A stretch of 64,000 bases of DNA from a virus: positions 18,715 to 82,714 of IMG/VR virus record IMGVR_UViG_3300007644_000002; one strand, given 5' to 3'. The translations under genes were made by a program, and so were the position numbers. This document shows positions 23,512 to 33,512 of the stretch, piece by piece (within the stretch, counting starts at the first letter, position 1; the number at the start of each line of letters is the position of its first letter). The notes under the pieces are model-generated. The model did no database searches. It was not told the origin of the DNA and saw only the letters and a list, made by a program, of their open reading frames with translations.

Positions 23512-25407
23512 TTAAACTGTGCCAACGACTTCTTCAAACTCGACACCTGATCTAACTGCTACGAAGTTTAATGTTACGTAGTTGATAGAACGTGCTGGTT
23601 TGATGAAGACTGTTGCTACGAATTCGTTACGATCAACGACTGCTGATGTATTGTTTGTTTCATCACAAACAACACGGAAGTCAGTGATACCGCGACGACC
23701 CTGAATCTCACGTAGGAACGGTTCTACGATGTTAACAAATTCTGCGCGAGTAAACTCATCGTTGAATTCGAACATTGCGTTTTTACCCGCCTCTGCGATT
23801 GAACGTTCAATCACCAAGAACAAACGACGTACGTTGATACGGTCGAATGCTGATGGACGTGATAGGTGAGTCTTATCACCGAATAGTACAGTACCTTGGC
23901 CAGGCAAGCTGACGATTGGATTTACTTTTGCGCTATATAATGTATCACGTTGTGCCTTGGTTGGATTGAAGACAAGAGATGTTACACCAAAGTATTGACC
24001 ACGACGTGAACCAGCTGGTGAGAACCAAGGTGCTGAATCTCTATCTGCTGCTGCCATGATACCTGCGGTAGATGATGCCGCCGCGATAGTCTCGTACTTG
24101 TCCTGATACTTGTTGTATACCTTTAACCAGTTACCGTCACAAATGAGGTAATCGCTGTCGGGTAATCCATTAGACCAAGCTATAATGTCGTCCATGCTTG
24201 ATGCTTTGACTGCGTCCCCATAAGGAGATGCTACCGCAACACAATCTCTACGTGTTTTGGCCAAAGCTGCTACCTCAACATCAATCCCGTCATTTGCTCC
24301 GCGAGAAGGTGCTACTAAGAAATCTACTGTAATTGAATCTACGTCTGCGTACTGGTCGAATGCGCGAATATAGTCCGCCTTACCATGTACACCGTTAGCT
24401 CCACCTGACAAGGTGAATGTCACAACACTAGTTGTTAAAGTACCAATGCTAGACGCCCAAACCCAATCGGATTTGTTATTGATAACATCCAATACATTGT
24501 TCGCTGAACCGTCTGGTAGTTTTGCGCCTTCAACAGTTGATAAGTACTCGTGAGTCTCAACAACTTCACCGTCGACTAAGATCACGACGTGAACTTCATT
24601 ACCTACTGGCGCAGAAGAAAACTTGCTTGCGTAAGTCCATTGGGCAAATGCTGCAGGAGGGCAAACTTGAACACTAATGAGGTTACCACGGTCGCCAGGA
24701 TAGCGTGCTATAATCTTGTAAAAATCCAAATCTTGCTGTTCGTAATCTTCAGCATTAAGTACTTGGATACCAGTAGGTAGTGGTTGGTCATATAACCATG
24801 TTGCTACGATTTCTGGATGTGGAGTTACCACTCCATCACCGTCAGCTTCAGGGGTATATACTAACCGACTGTTACCAGTTAGCGGAGGAGTTGTTAATGT
24901 CAACTCACCATCAGCCGAAGTGCCGACAGCATGAACTACGGCTCCGGTGGCGTCAAGAACATTAGTTTTCCATGTGCTATCAATTACAGGGTTTAACGCA
25001 TTATCTCCGACGCGGAAGGGTAATTCATAGAAATACACTTCGCCTTCGGTGACATACCGCAAAGTTAGATCGCTACCACCGGCAACAACTTCTGTCCCGC
25101 CTGCCGAACCTTCAGCAACAGCGTTAGTGTCTCCATCGCTTACAATACGCGTAACGTATGCAGTTGATGAATATTTGAGGAATTGCGCAACAGACAAAAA
25201 GTCTGAGGCGGCCGCGCCTCCTTGTACAGGTGACCCAAATTTAAGTGCCAACTCTGCTTCGTTAGAAACGATAGTTGGTTTAAGTGCGGGGCCCCAGTTA
25301 AATTCTCCAGCGAATGCGCCAGTAGTACTAGACGTAGCAGGAACAACGCCTGTTAGATCGACTTCGCGTACTGTAACATTTGGAGACTCTGACGATTTAA
25401 GAGCCAT
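23512..25407 (-). CDS. 18: Contractile tail sheath protein gp18
   Basis: A 631-residue sheath protein (T4: 659). It begins with the usual SPNVTVREVDLTGVVP motif, and carries the conserved C-terminal domain with FGDKTHLSRPSAFDRINVRR, EFNDEFTRAEFVNIVEPFLR and a final hydrophobic strand. The variable middle domains (about 90-350) face outward. It forms the contractile outer sheath that drives tube penetration. A late promoter stands 67-74 bases upstream. Confidence 0.96.
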   Translation of the reverse strand: MALKSSESPNVTVREVDLTGVVPATSSTTGAFAGEFNWGPALKPTIVSNEAELALKFGSPVQGGAAASDFLSVAQFLKYSSTAYVTRIVSDGDTNAVAEGSAGGTEVVAGGSDLTLRYVTEGEVYFYELPFRVGDNALNPVIDSTWKTNVLDATGAVVHAVGTSADGELTLTTPPLTGNSRLVYTPEADGDGVVTPHPEIVATWLYDQPLPTGIQVLNAEDYEQQDLDFYKIIARYPGDRGNLISVQVCPPAAFAQWTYASKFSSAPVGNEVHVVILVDGEVVETHEYLSTVEGAKLPDGSANNVLDVINNKSDWVWASSIGTLTTSVVTFTLSGGANGVHGKADYIRAFDQYADVDSITVDFLVAPSRGANDGIDVEVAALAKTRRDCVAVASPYGDAVKASSMDDIIAWSNGLPDSDYLICDGNWLKVYNKYQDKYETIAAASSTAGIMAAADRDSAPWFSPAGSRRGQYFGVTSLVFNPTKAQRDTLYSAKVNPIVSLPGQGTVLFGDKTHLSRPSAFDRINVRRLFLVIERSIAEAGKNAMFEFNDEFTRAEFVNIVEPFLREIQGRRGITDFRVVCDETNNTSAVVDRNEFVATVFIKPARSINYVTLNFVAVRSGVEFEEVVGTV

Positions 25408-25473
25408 AATAGTTTCCTTTTCGATTAAGGTATAATAAGTTTATCATAATACGGATTTTTTTCTCAATACTTC

Positions 25474-25481
25474 TATTTATA
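25474..25481 (-). promoter_or_regulatory. T4-type late promoter (TATAAATA) for gene 18
   Basis: Exact octamer on the minus strand in the gap after the terminase gene. Confidence 0.85.
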
Positions 25482-25493
25482 TTATTTTTAAAT

Positions 25494-27116
25494 CTACCAT
25501 TCTTCGGGAGTAAACTGCTGTGCTGATATGTCATGCCAACCCGCATTATAGGGATCTGTCAGGTCAAGTTCGGTACTATATGATGAGCCATCATCAATAA
25601 TTCCGAATGGGGGTATGTCGTCTTCAATCTCTTTCATTCGTTGTTCAAATAGCATTGTTCTAAAATCAACATCCGCAACATTGCCAAAAGATTGTGAGCT
25701 AACAAAGTATCCAAACATCACAAGGTTCATCATTAAGTCATCATGGTTACCGTCACTCGCTTCGAAAGACAACCCCTTAGATATAAAGGTTGATATTTCC
25801 ATGATAGTATTTTCATCGTAAATATCTAGTTTATGATTTTCGATGATGTCCTTGATTGCCGAACATCCAATTCGTTTGACTTTTTTGTCCATACGAATAC
25901 CAATAGAATCTGCCTTGATTGCTGACTCTAGATGGATGTTCTCATACTCTAAGTCTTGATATAGACCAACACACACGACCATACCTTGGTCATTGTTCTC
26001 TACGACAACATACGCTTCGTTGTATACGGTAGCATATTTATATATTATGTTGGGATAAAGAATTGGGGATATTCGGTTATTGCGATACACGCATACCTGT
26101 TTGAATGGTTGTACTGAAACATCAAATATAGTAAATGTAGAATAATCTTGTCCACGCCCTTGACAAACATCAACGGTCATGATATACTGGTGATCTATAA
26201 TGGGTTCTTCATATACTGATACGTCCCCGCCTTCCAATCGACGAACTGGTTGACGCGCACGTAAATCTAGAAGTATCTGACCCTCAATGAGAGTATTACC
26301 CGTACCGAAGAACGTATTACCAAATTCTTGGTCAAACTGTAAGGAGGAGGTGTTTGCTATAGTTTGCGCTTTCCACTTCTCGTCTCGGCCAGGGACATCC
26401 CACCAATCTACACGAAACGGTTTGTAGGCATTAACACCCTGTACAGCACCTTCCCATATCTTTTGGAAAGTATTACCAATACCGTTTGCGGTACTTGTTA
26501 TGATAACTTTTGTGTCCTTACCGGACGAAATTACAGGATAGGTTGATGTATAGAACTCTGCCGCATTCTCTACGAACGCAAACTCGTCTAGGAACAGAAG
26601 GTTAACCGACATACCACGAATAGAAGAACCAGAGGTTGCTGCAGCAATGATACGAGAGTTATTAGAGAACTCTATTGACCCTTTGTTAAGTGCTTTACAG
26701 CCAGGCTGTAGGAAGAACGGGAGGTTCTCTAACATGAGTGTTACACGAGATAACATCTCACGTGCCGTCGCGCCTTTGTTAGCAAGAACCGCAATAGTCT
26801 TTTCTGGATGAAATACGGCATACCATAAAATATACCCTACCGAACTAATTGATTTACCAGATTGCCTACAAGCGAGAACGATAGAAAATCTATTATCATT
26901 AAAGTGATTAAACATATTTTCTTGATAATCATATAGATCGAAAGGTACTAGACCTTTATCAAGATGAACTACCTTAACATACTTCCTACAGAAATACGCG
27001 GGGTCTTTCATACACTTCTGGTATTCTCGAAGTTTCTTCTTATCCCACTCCTCTGAGACACCGTCACGTTTTACTTGAGGGTTTCCGAGATAGGAGTTCT
27101 TAGTGAAAGATGCCAT
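25494..27116 (-). CDS. 17: Terminase large subunit gp17
   Basis: A 540-residue packaging motor (T4: 610). ATPase: Walker A CRQSGKS (83-89), Walker B LLFLDEF (173-179) and a TSTANG coupling motif. Nuclease: TVDVCQGRGQDYS (about 310-322) with further acidic residues. It packages concatemeric DNA into the prohead by a headful mechanism. Its ATG overlaps the end of gene 16 by one base. Confidence 0.96.
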   Translation of the reverse strand: MASFTKNSYLGNPQVKRDGVSEEWDKKKLREYQKCMKDPAYFCRKYVKVVHLDKGLVPFDLYDYQENMFNHFNDNRFSIVLACRQSGKSISSVGYILWYAVFHPEKTIAVLANKGATAREMLSRVTLMLENLPFFLQPGCKALNKGSIEFSNNSRIIAAATSGSSIRGMSVNLLFLDEFAFVENAAEFYTSTYPVISSGKDTKVIITSTANGIGNTFQKIWEGAVQGVNAYKPFRVDWWDVPGRDEKWKAQTIANTSSLQFDQEFGNTFFGTGNTLIEGQILLDLRARQPVRRLEGGDVSVYEEPIIDHQYIMTVDVCQGRGQDYSTFTIFDVSVQPFKQVCVYRNNRISPILYPNIIYKYATVYNEAYVVVENNDQGMVVCVGLYQDLEYENIHLESAIKADSIGIRMDKKVKRIGCSAIKDIIENHKLDIYDENTIMEISTFISKGLSFEASDGNHDDLMMNLVMFGYFVSSQSFGNVADVDFRTMLFEQRMKEIEDDIPPFGIIDDGSSYSTELDLTDPYNAGWHDISAQQFTPEEW

Positions 27117-27493
27117 TATGAATCGTCCTGATCAATCACCTTTTCATCACCACCCAATAACATGCGCTGAAGGTCTGTAGTAGAACCTACAAATAAATTG
27201 TTATTAGTAGTTGTTGCGTCTGCGGGTCTATCGTCTTTTAAAAGTTCTTTCTGCTTCTTGTTCAAATCCATTAACTTATCGTTAACGTCAGCGATACCTT
27301 TAATCATACCAGCCAGAACTTCAAATGCTCGGGGGTGCTCACTTTCGCGAGCTACCTCAATCATCAACTCTAAAGACTCACGACCCTTTTCAATAAGGTC
27401 GTAGTAAGTTTCACGAGAGTATTCATAGTCTTGTTCATGTACAAAATTACGTTTCTCTTCTTTGTTAGATACCGTTGGGACTTTGCTCATCAT
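27116..27493 (-). CDS. 16: Terminase small subunit gp16
   Basis: A 125-residue helical protein (T4: 164) upstream of and overlapping gene 17. The segment YSRETYYDLIEKGRESLELM and the two central helices (ARESEHPRAFEVLAGMIKGIADVNDKLM) correspond to the oligomerising coiled core of gp16. It recognises DNA and regulates gp17. Starts inside the end of gene 15 (29-base overlap). Confidence 0.9.
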   Translation of the reverse strand: MMSKVPTVSNKEEKRNFVHEQDYEYSRETYYDLIEKGRESLELMIEVARESEHPRAFEVLAGMIKGIADVNDKLMDLNKKQKELLKDDRPADATTTNNNLFVGSTTDLQRMLLGGDEKVIDQDDS

Positions 27494-28244
27494 TAATCTC
27501 TATAGTAAATCCATAGTCACTATCAGGACTCACGTCAATTGGGTCTGTAGTAATTCTTATATTACTCAAGAACGGGTTTAAATCATCATTGGAAAGCATG
27601 TGTATATTAGTGTTAACTTCTCTAATAAGCGTGCCTTCCTTCACTGGCCCGTAGAAATTAGTTTTCATCTCAAAGTTAAGATTATATATAATTGTTCTAC
27701 GTTGCTCTAATGGGCCTTCATAATCATCTTGAAAATCTACACCAGTGAGAGTGACCGGAATATCTTCGACTATATCGGGTAAATCGCTGAATGGTTTTAC
27801 CGAGAGCGTGTATTGCGGAGCAAAGTATGGTATAATTTGTTCAACCACTTGTAACGCATCATCTTGCGATTTAGCATAAACTGCTAATTGAAACGACAAT
27901 ATATACGGAACACCTGTGTATAAATCTTTTCTTTCACCAATAGGTGCCGCATTAAACGTATTCATTTTAGGTAACTGACGCTGCGGGTCATAATTAATAC
28001 CAATTATCTCGAAGGACATTCTAGGTAACTTAATGGCGACGCGACGTTCAGCCTCTTCACCTTGCGACATCTCTTCGAGTCTCTCTAAGAAACTCCTCTT
28101 CGGAGCATAAGATAATGGTACTTTGACTTGTGATAAGACTTTACCGTTAGAGTCTGTTCTCAAAACATGTATGTCATTAAACAGAGAACCAAATATAGAT
28201 ACGGAAGTCCTTACTCGCTTGTTATAAAAATAAGTACCTAACAT
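27465..28244 (-). CDS. 15: Tail completion/sheath stabiliser gp15
   Basis: A 259-residue homologue of T4 gp15 (272), the hexameric cap that joins the tail to the neck. Opens LGTYFYNKRVRTSVSIFGSLFND, a strongly conserved start of this family, and continues with a PLSYAPKRSFLERL segment. It lies between 14 and 16 in T4 order and overlaps both. Confidence 0.92.
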   Translation of the reverse strand: MLGTYFYNKRVRTSVSIFGSLFNDIHVLRTDSNGKVLSQVKVPLSYAPKRSFLERLEEMSQGEEAERRVAIKLPRMSFEIIGINYDPQRQLPKMNTFNAAPIGERKDLYTGVPYILSFQLAVYAKSQDDALQVVEQIIPYFAPQYTLSVKPFSDLPDIVEDIPVTLTGVDFQDDYEGPLEQRRTIIYNLNFEMKTNFYGPVKEGTLIREVNTNIHMLSNDDLNPFLSNIRITTDPIDVSPDSDYGFTIEINDEQSPNGI

Positions 28245-29134
28245 TATGAAACATCTCCGAAGGGGTTCGATTCTGAAAAGTCTAGGAAATCATTTTCGAA
28301 ATCATCAAATATTTTATTCTGTGATAGAGGTTGTATTTCGTTTACATTATCCCCAATGGTTCCCTGTACCGGCATATACACCGCACCAGACTCCGCAAAT
28401 ACTTCTCGGTCATCAGACCACATGTGGTATTGTCCGTCATCAGCACCCGTGTGCGCGATAGATAGCACACGTGTTTGACTGTTCCACGCAGTAACTTCAC
28501 CGCCAAGTTCAAAATCGTCAAACGTCTGGAATACGTATTCTCCGGTCTCGTAGAAACCACCTTGGTTAGAATCTGGTTCAGCCATAGTCATATGATACTG
28601 ATAGGCGTGTTCTTTTTCTACGATATCAATTGCGTCAATACCAGTGTCAAAGTCTTCATCAGAGAACTCAAACAACTCACACTGCATACGGAAGAGTGGT
28701 AACTGGGATAACTGATAGAAAGGAGTTTCAGTCTCAACTTTCTTGACCTCGAACAAAGACTGAGATAGAGGTAAGAATATAAGATCACCCTCCCTTGGTC
28801 TGAATTTCTTGTCTGATAGTTTATCACCAATTAATTCCTGCCATCGCCGACGAGCAATCACAAATGTTGCTTGATCGCGTAACTCGATACCAAACTTGGT
28901 GAACAGGTCTCCCTCTCCGTCAAATCCGTCAGTATTCTCTATGAAAACCTCTACCTTATAGGCGTCAGAGAACTGGGACTGAATGCTGTCCAGAAAGATA
29001 TCTTCCCTCTCTACAACTTCTCGGGGTAGATAATAAATGTCCTGACCATAGAATTTAATAGACTCTATAATTAAGTCTTCGTATAAACTCTGTTCTGGTC
29101 TGTGATTTTGACTTATATATGGATTAGTTGCCAT
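28244..29134 (-). CDS. 14: Neck protein gp14
   Basis: A 296-residue neck protein (T4: 256). The start NPYISQNHRPEQSLYEDLIIESIKFYG and YYLPREVVEREDI are characteristic. Gp13 and gp14 close the portal after DNA packaging and form the collar to which the tail attaches. Follows gene 13 after a 3-base gap and overlaps gene 15 by one base. Confidence 0.93.
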   Translation of the reverse strand: MATNPYISQNHRPEQSLYEDLIIESIKFYGQDIYYLPREVVEREDIFLDSIQSQFSDAYKVEVFIENTDGFDGEGDLFTKFGIELRDQATFVIARRRWQELIGDKLSDKKFRPREGDLIFLPLSQSLFEVKKVETETPFYQLSQLPLFRMQCELFEFSDEDFDTGIDAIDIVEKEHAYQYHMTMAEPDSNQGGFYETGEYVFQTFDDFELGGEVTAWNSQTRVLSIAHTGADDGQYHMWSDDREVFAESGAVYMPVQGTIGDNVNEIQPLSQNKIFDDFENDFLDFSESNPFGDVS

Positions 29135-29137
29135 GGG

Positions 29138-29908
29138 TTACCCTACAAAAAAGATTGGGCCTTCGTCTTCCTCTTCACGGAATTTCTCCATGATTTTTTC
29201 GATGTCTTGTAGAGCATCTTCATAGATTTGACGAGCGTTTACAGTGACACCGCCTGGCAATGTCATTCCATCAAACTTAATCAAGTTAGTACCCCACTGT
29301 CTCTTAATGAGCGCAGTACAATATGATTTGAGAAAACGATGATTCCAAAGAGAGTTATATTCTGTTATTGAATCGTCTGGGTCTCTAATACCATATACCT
29401 CAAATACGATATAATCCCCCGCAGTAAGTTTGCTTTTACCTATAGTTAGATTTATTCTATTATATTGTCTATCGAATAAAATCTCTGGTTGTCCAGTTAA
29501 CTTCATGTCCAACAACGATAAGTGTTGCTGCATCTGTTCGTACTGAGCAAGGTCTCCCAAGATGCCATTTCCGGCAACAAAGTCTGACATGGTAAATTTC
29601 ATGTACTGCCATGCGTCACTGAACCATCCATTCTGTGAACCGTTAAAGGACATGGGGAGCATACGAACTACACTTATCATATCCAAATTGTCAGGAAAAT
29701 CGATAGATTGATTGTCGATATCTTCCTGAGTCAATTGATGCTTCAAGTAAAAGCGTTTACTTCCATCTGGATGAAATTCACGAAACCACTGAAGTGCTTC
29801 GTCTACACGGTCATCCAATTGTTCTTCATCTATATTGACTTCTACTACTGGGTGCCCTAATGCACGCAAGCAATAGTCCATCAAATCATCTCGGTTAGTT
29901 ACATACAT
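29138..29908 (-). CDS. 13: Neck protein gp13
   Basis: A 256-residue neck protein (T4: 309). Typical elements are DYCLRALGHPVVEVNIDEEQLDDRVDEAL and a C-terminal AEVYGIRDP-like/WG-x-NLIKFDGM-LPGGV region. The shorter length is usual in marine relatives. Late promoter 29-36 bases upstream starts the 13-17 unit. Confidence 0.93.
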   Translation of the reverse strand: MYVTNRDDLMDYCLRALGHPVVEVNIDEEQLDDRVDEALQWFREFHPDGSKRFYLKHQLTQEDIDNQSIDFPDNLDMISVVRMLPMSFNGSQNGWFSDAWQYMKFTMSDFVAGNGILGDLAQYEQMQQHLSLLDMKLTGQPEILFDRQYNRINLTIGKSKLTAGDYIVFEVYGIRDPDDSITEYNSLWNHRFLKSYCTALIKRQWGTNLIKFDGMTLPGGVTVNARQIYEDALQDIEKIMEKFREEEDEGPIFFVG

Positions 29909-29936
29909 GAGGTGCGTCCTAAAGTTATTCTAGTTC

Positions 29937-29944
29937 TATTTATA
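29937..29944 (-). promoter_or_regulatory. T4-type late promoter (TATAAATA) for genes 13-17
   Basis: Exact octamer on the minus strand immediately after a terminator. Confidence 0.86.
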
Positions 29945-29961
29945 CGTTTTATAGCGCACAT

Positions 29962-29990
29962 AAAAAAAGGGACACCGAAGTGTCCCCTTT
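29962..29990 (-). terminator. Rho-independent terminator
   Basis: Minus strand AAAGGGGACAC, TTCG loop, GTGTCCCTTT stem followed by T residues. Ends the fibre gene at 30013-33441. Confidence 0.9.
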
Positions 29991-30012
29991 CGCATACTAC
30001 TTATTAGTAATA

Positions 30013-33000
30013 TTAGTTTACAATAACACCATTGATATCATAGATGTCAATACGGTAGTGAGAAGGAGCTTGTCCACCCAAACCGTTCGCGTTAGTAGAT
30101 GATGCTACGTGTAGAGATGAAGCAGTTTCCGCTTCGTCAATCTTGATTTCACCAGTGGTTGAATTGTAAGTGATACATAGACCACCAGACAATACCGACT
30201 TAGTACGTTCCGGAGTCCAGTACTTGTTAGTACCTTCACTTAGGTCATCAGTGTCCCAATTTTCGATAGCACCTACTTTAGTATTTAAAGTAGAGATACT
30301 AGCATTGTTAGAACTGACCAATCCTTGTAACGTTCCATCAGCAGATTGGAAAGCAGCAACAATCTCTGTCAATGAATCCAAAGCAGCTGGATCAGTGTTA
30401 GAGACAATACTGTTAATCTGATTCTGAAGTGAATTATCACCAGCAACACGTAACGCAACTTCTGTGTTAATGTTATTCTGGAGAGTAGTATCACCGGCAG
30501 CACGAACAACCAATTCGGCAGCAAGACCGACCTGTAGGTCACTATCAGCAGCCGCACGAGTTGATGCTTCTGTATCAATGTTACCCTGTAAGAGGATATC
30601 CGCAGCAGAACGAGCTGATGCTTCCGAAGTAATCGCAGTATCGTTGACACCTTCCGCAGCAGTAGCACGAGTGATTTCGTTACTGATTGAAGTGACAGCA
30701 GTATTTAATTCACCGTGTAGTTCGTTGATAGCAACTGCTAGTGAAGCAGCAGTAGTATCAAGAGCAGTACCTATACCAGTGAATGTCTGTAACGAATCAA
30801 CATTACCTTCTTCAGTAGACAGACGACCACCCTGAACAGCTACTGTAGATGCTGTGGCAGATGCGAGTCCCTGAACCACTGCCATATCTGAGTCTAAAGT
30901 ATCTACACGACCGTCAATAACATTAATCGCTGAAGAGTTTCCACTCATCAATGACTGTAAATTACCGTCAGCAGCCTCAAACGCAGCAACAACTTCTACT
31001 ATAGTATCTAGAGCAGGAATTGTACCGGTAGTGATTGCGTTAACCGCATTCTGTACAGAAGTAATTGCCGCTTGTAGGTTGTTATCACCTGTGATACGAG
31101 CAGTATTAGCATTCGCAACATCAGTGATTAGACCTGATACAGCGTTTGCGCGTGAAGTAACTTCTGCTGTAATCTGACTCTGTAGATCACTGTCAGCACT
31201 TTCGCGAGCAAGTTGTTCCGCATCAATATTACTCTGGAGAGTAGTATCAGCAGACGCACGGGTTGATGCTTCAGATGAAATTGCTGTCGCATTAACACCT
31301 TCCGCAGCAGTAGCACGAGTAACTTCTGCCGTGATATTACCTTGAAGTACACTATCAGCAGACGCACGGGTTGATGCTTCAGTAGACGCACCAGAACTTA
31401 GAGTATGAATCTGTCCCTGTAGGTCATTGTCTAGAGCAGTAACCGCAGATGCGATATCTGCCGCAACAGCTGATTTTGCTTTAGCATCAGTAAAGTACTC
31501 ATTAGAACCTTCCACTAGGTCGCTAGTAGATAGCGCAATCTTAGTGTAAGAAGAACCGTCGAATACTTCCCACTGATCTGAGGTTTCATTCCATCGAATC
31601 TGAGCAGCAGCTTCGTCACCACGCATTACGCGGAAACCAGCATTCTCAGTCGGAGTACCAGAAGTAACATTTGAGTTCAAGTCAATGATGTTATCTGCTA
31701 ATGAGATAGTCTCAGAGTTAACTGTAGTTACAGTACCTTGAACAGATAAATTACCTTGAACATCAACGTCGCCTAAGAAAGACTTATTACCTACGTGATC
31801 AGCAGCAATCTTACTATCAACATATCCTTTGTTAGCAGCTTCGCCGTCTGTTTGTGGAACCGCAACATTAAAGATGCAGTTACCATTCATTTCAACGTCA
31901 CCGCCGAATTGAGTAGCAGCGCCACCAACAGTTGTGATTGTTTTGCCAGAAGACAGGATAAAATTAGATTTAACCTGAATAGATTCTGAACCAGCGTTTA
32001 GATCAATTACACCACCACCGGAAGTACCGAATGATAGGTTCTGACCTGAGTCCGCGTACATTGTGATTGTACCGCTGTTGTCCTCAAGGATTTTAGTACC
32101 GTTGATGTATAATGAGCCAGGGCCGATATACACATCACGCCATACTTTGTCCGGAGAACCAAGACTATACGTGTCATCTAGAGAAGGAACCAAATTCTGC
32201 CCGATAGATGTACCATCAATAGAGATAGTACCACCAGATACACTAACACCGTCACCAGCAACTAGGTTAGTTGAAAACTCACCGGTTGATTGGTTATAAG
32301 ACAATCCAGTACCAGCTTGTACCGACGCACGTGCCTTGGCAGTAGTGAAGTACTCATTAGAACCTTGTGGAATATCAGTAGTAGAATATCCTTCTACCGC
32401 AGTTATACGAGAACTTAACGCGGTATCAGCAGCGGCACGAGTATTCGCTTCAGCGTCAACAGTGCTACTAACAATAGAAACCGCATATGCGTTCGCTGCC
32501 ACTTTGGCAGCATCTGCCTTAGTAGTTGCGTCTGCGGATGCCGTAGTTTCCGCCGCCAGTTGGGCAGCGTCTGCTTTAGAAGTCGCGTCTGCGGATGAGG
32601 TAGCGATTGCTGCAAGGACATCACTGTCACGAGCAGATTCTTCCGCACTAAATGATGCAGCAACATCAGATGCGTTTGCCTTGAGACCAAGAGCAGCAGT
32701 AGTCGCAGTATCGTCAGCTTTAGTTGCGATAGACGCAGTAATTGATGACGCAAAGTTCGCGTCGTCACCCAAGGCAGCTGCCAACTCGTTAAGAGTATCT
32801 AGTGCGCCAGGAGCAGAAGCAACCAATGCGGCAACTTCAGTATCAGTATATGCGTTTGCAGCAGCTTCAGCAGCGTCTGCTTTAGTAGTTGCGTCAGCAG
32901 ATGCTGCAGAGATTGCTTCTGATTTAGCAGTATTAATTGCTGAAGTTAGAGTTGTAGTATCTCCGGTCTGCGCACTTTTTACAGTAGCAACTTCAGATAC

Positions 33001-33441
33001 TAGTTCGTTAATTGCCGGAACAACATTAGTCGCGACAGTTGAAAGTGAAGCACCACCTTTGACAAATGTTTCTAGGACACCAATATCGGAATCTAAGCCA
33101 CTAATGTCAGCAGGAGTTGCGACTCCACTCGCCAGAGTGTTATTAATTGTAGTAATAGCAGATGCGTTAGCAGCAACAGTTCCGGTTAAAGTACTGTCCG
33201 CAGCTTCAAAAGCAGCAACAATCTCTTGTAAAGTATCCAGAGATTCCGGAGAACTCCCAAGAATTGTAGTTACCTGTGCCTGCAAATCAGCCAAGTCGCC
33301 TGCGGTTAGTGACGCAACTGCGGTAGCAATCGCATCCGCACTAACGTTACCGTTCGCATCAATGATAGTAATATCATCGATAGACAGTTCACCGATTATG
33401 TTAACGCCATTCTGAATTCTAAATTTTTTGTTCGAAGACAT
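30013..33441 (-). CDS. Tail fibre or whisker protein with coiled-coil arrays
   Basis: An 1142-residue fibrous protein. N-terminal KFRIQNGVNIIGELSIDD looks like a virion-attachment segment; long Ala/Ser/Thr/Asp-rich heptad regions (about 60-370 and 690-1060) predict trimeric coiled coil; a central part (about 400-640) has beta-structured and EGSNEYFT motifs. It ends with a short YRIDIYDINGVIVN module also found in the fibre at 39034. It occupies the place of T4 wac (fibritin) upstream of gene 13, but also resembles marine phage long fibres, so whisker versus fibre is open. No late promoter is seen in its short leader, so read-through is likely. Confidence 0.75.
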   Translation of the reverse strand: MSSNKKFRIQNGVNIIGELSIDDITIIDANGNVSADAIATAVASLTAGDLADLQAQVTTILGSSPESLDTLQEIVAAFEAADSTLTGTVAANASAITTINNTLASGVATPADISGLDSDIGVLETFVKGGASLSTVATNVVPAINELVSEVATVKSAQTGDTTTLTSAINTAKSEAISAASADATTKADAAEAAANAYTDTEVAALVASAPGALDTLNELAAALGDDANFASSITASIATKADDTATTAALGLKANASDVAASFSAEESARDSDVLAAIATSSADATSKADAAQLAAETTASADATTKADAAKVAANAYAVSIVSSTVDAEANTRAAADTALSSRITAVEGYSTTDIPQGSNEYFTTAKARASVQAGTGLSYNQSTGEFSTNLVAGDGVSVSGGTISIDGTSIGQNLVPSLDDTYSLGSPDKVWRDVYIGPGSLYINGTKILEDNSGTITMYADSGQNLSFGTSGGGVIDLNAGSESIQVKSNFILSSGKTITTVGGAATQFGGDVEMNGNCIFNVAVPQTDGEAANKGYVDSKIAADHVGNKSFLGDVDVQGNLSVQGTVTTVNSETISLADNIIDLNSNVTSGTPTENAGFRVMRGDEAAAQIRWNETSDQWEVFDGSSYTKIALSTSDLVEGSNEYFTDAKAKSAVAADIASAVTALDNDLQGQIHTLSSGASTEASTRASADSVLQGNITAEVTRATAAEGVNATAISSEASTRASADTTLQSNIDAEQLARESADSDLQSQITAEVTSRANAVSGLITDVANANTARITGDNNLQAAITSVQNAVNAITTGTIPALDTIVEVVAAFEAADGNLQSLMSGNSSAINVIDGRVDTLDSDMAVVQGLASATASTVAVQGGRLSTEEGNVDSLQTFTGIGTALDTTAASLAVAINELHGELNTAVTSISNEITRATAAEGVNDTAITSEASARSAADILLQGNIDTEASTRAAADSDLQVGLAAELVVRAAGDTTLQNNINTEVALRVAGDNSLQNQINSIVSNTDPAALDSLTEIVAAFQSADGTLQGLVSSNNASISTLNTKVGAIENWDTDDLSEGTNKYWTPERTKSVLSGGLCITYNSTTGEIKIDEAETASSLHVASSTNANGLGGQAPSHYRIDIYDINGVIVN

Positions 33442-33461
33442 TTTATTACCTTTGTTTTAGA

Positions 33462-33495
33462 ATTTTTATTTGCGGAGGGGGACGAATCCCCCTCC
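33462..33495 (-). terminator. Strong Rho-independent terminator between fibre genes
   Basis: Minus strand perfect 9-bp stem GGAGGGGGA, TTCG loop, TCCCCCTCC, followed by an A/T-rich tail. Partial read-through would feed the downstream fibre gene. Confidence 0.88.
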
Positions 33496-33512
33496 ACCTA
33501 GGGTTAAAGTTA

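Noticed and set aside
26035-26042. TATAAATA inside the terminase gene
   Set aside because: Encodes ordinary residues (IYKYA region) and is not upstream of any gene start; probably chance.
32336-33415. 359-codon plus-strand open frame opposite a fibre gene
   Set aside because: It mirrors the Ala-rich coiled-coil codons of the minus-strand fibre and lacks start signals.
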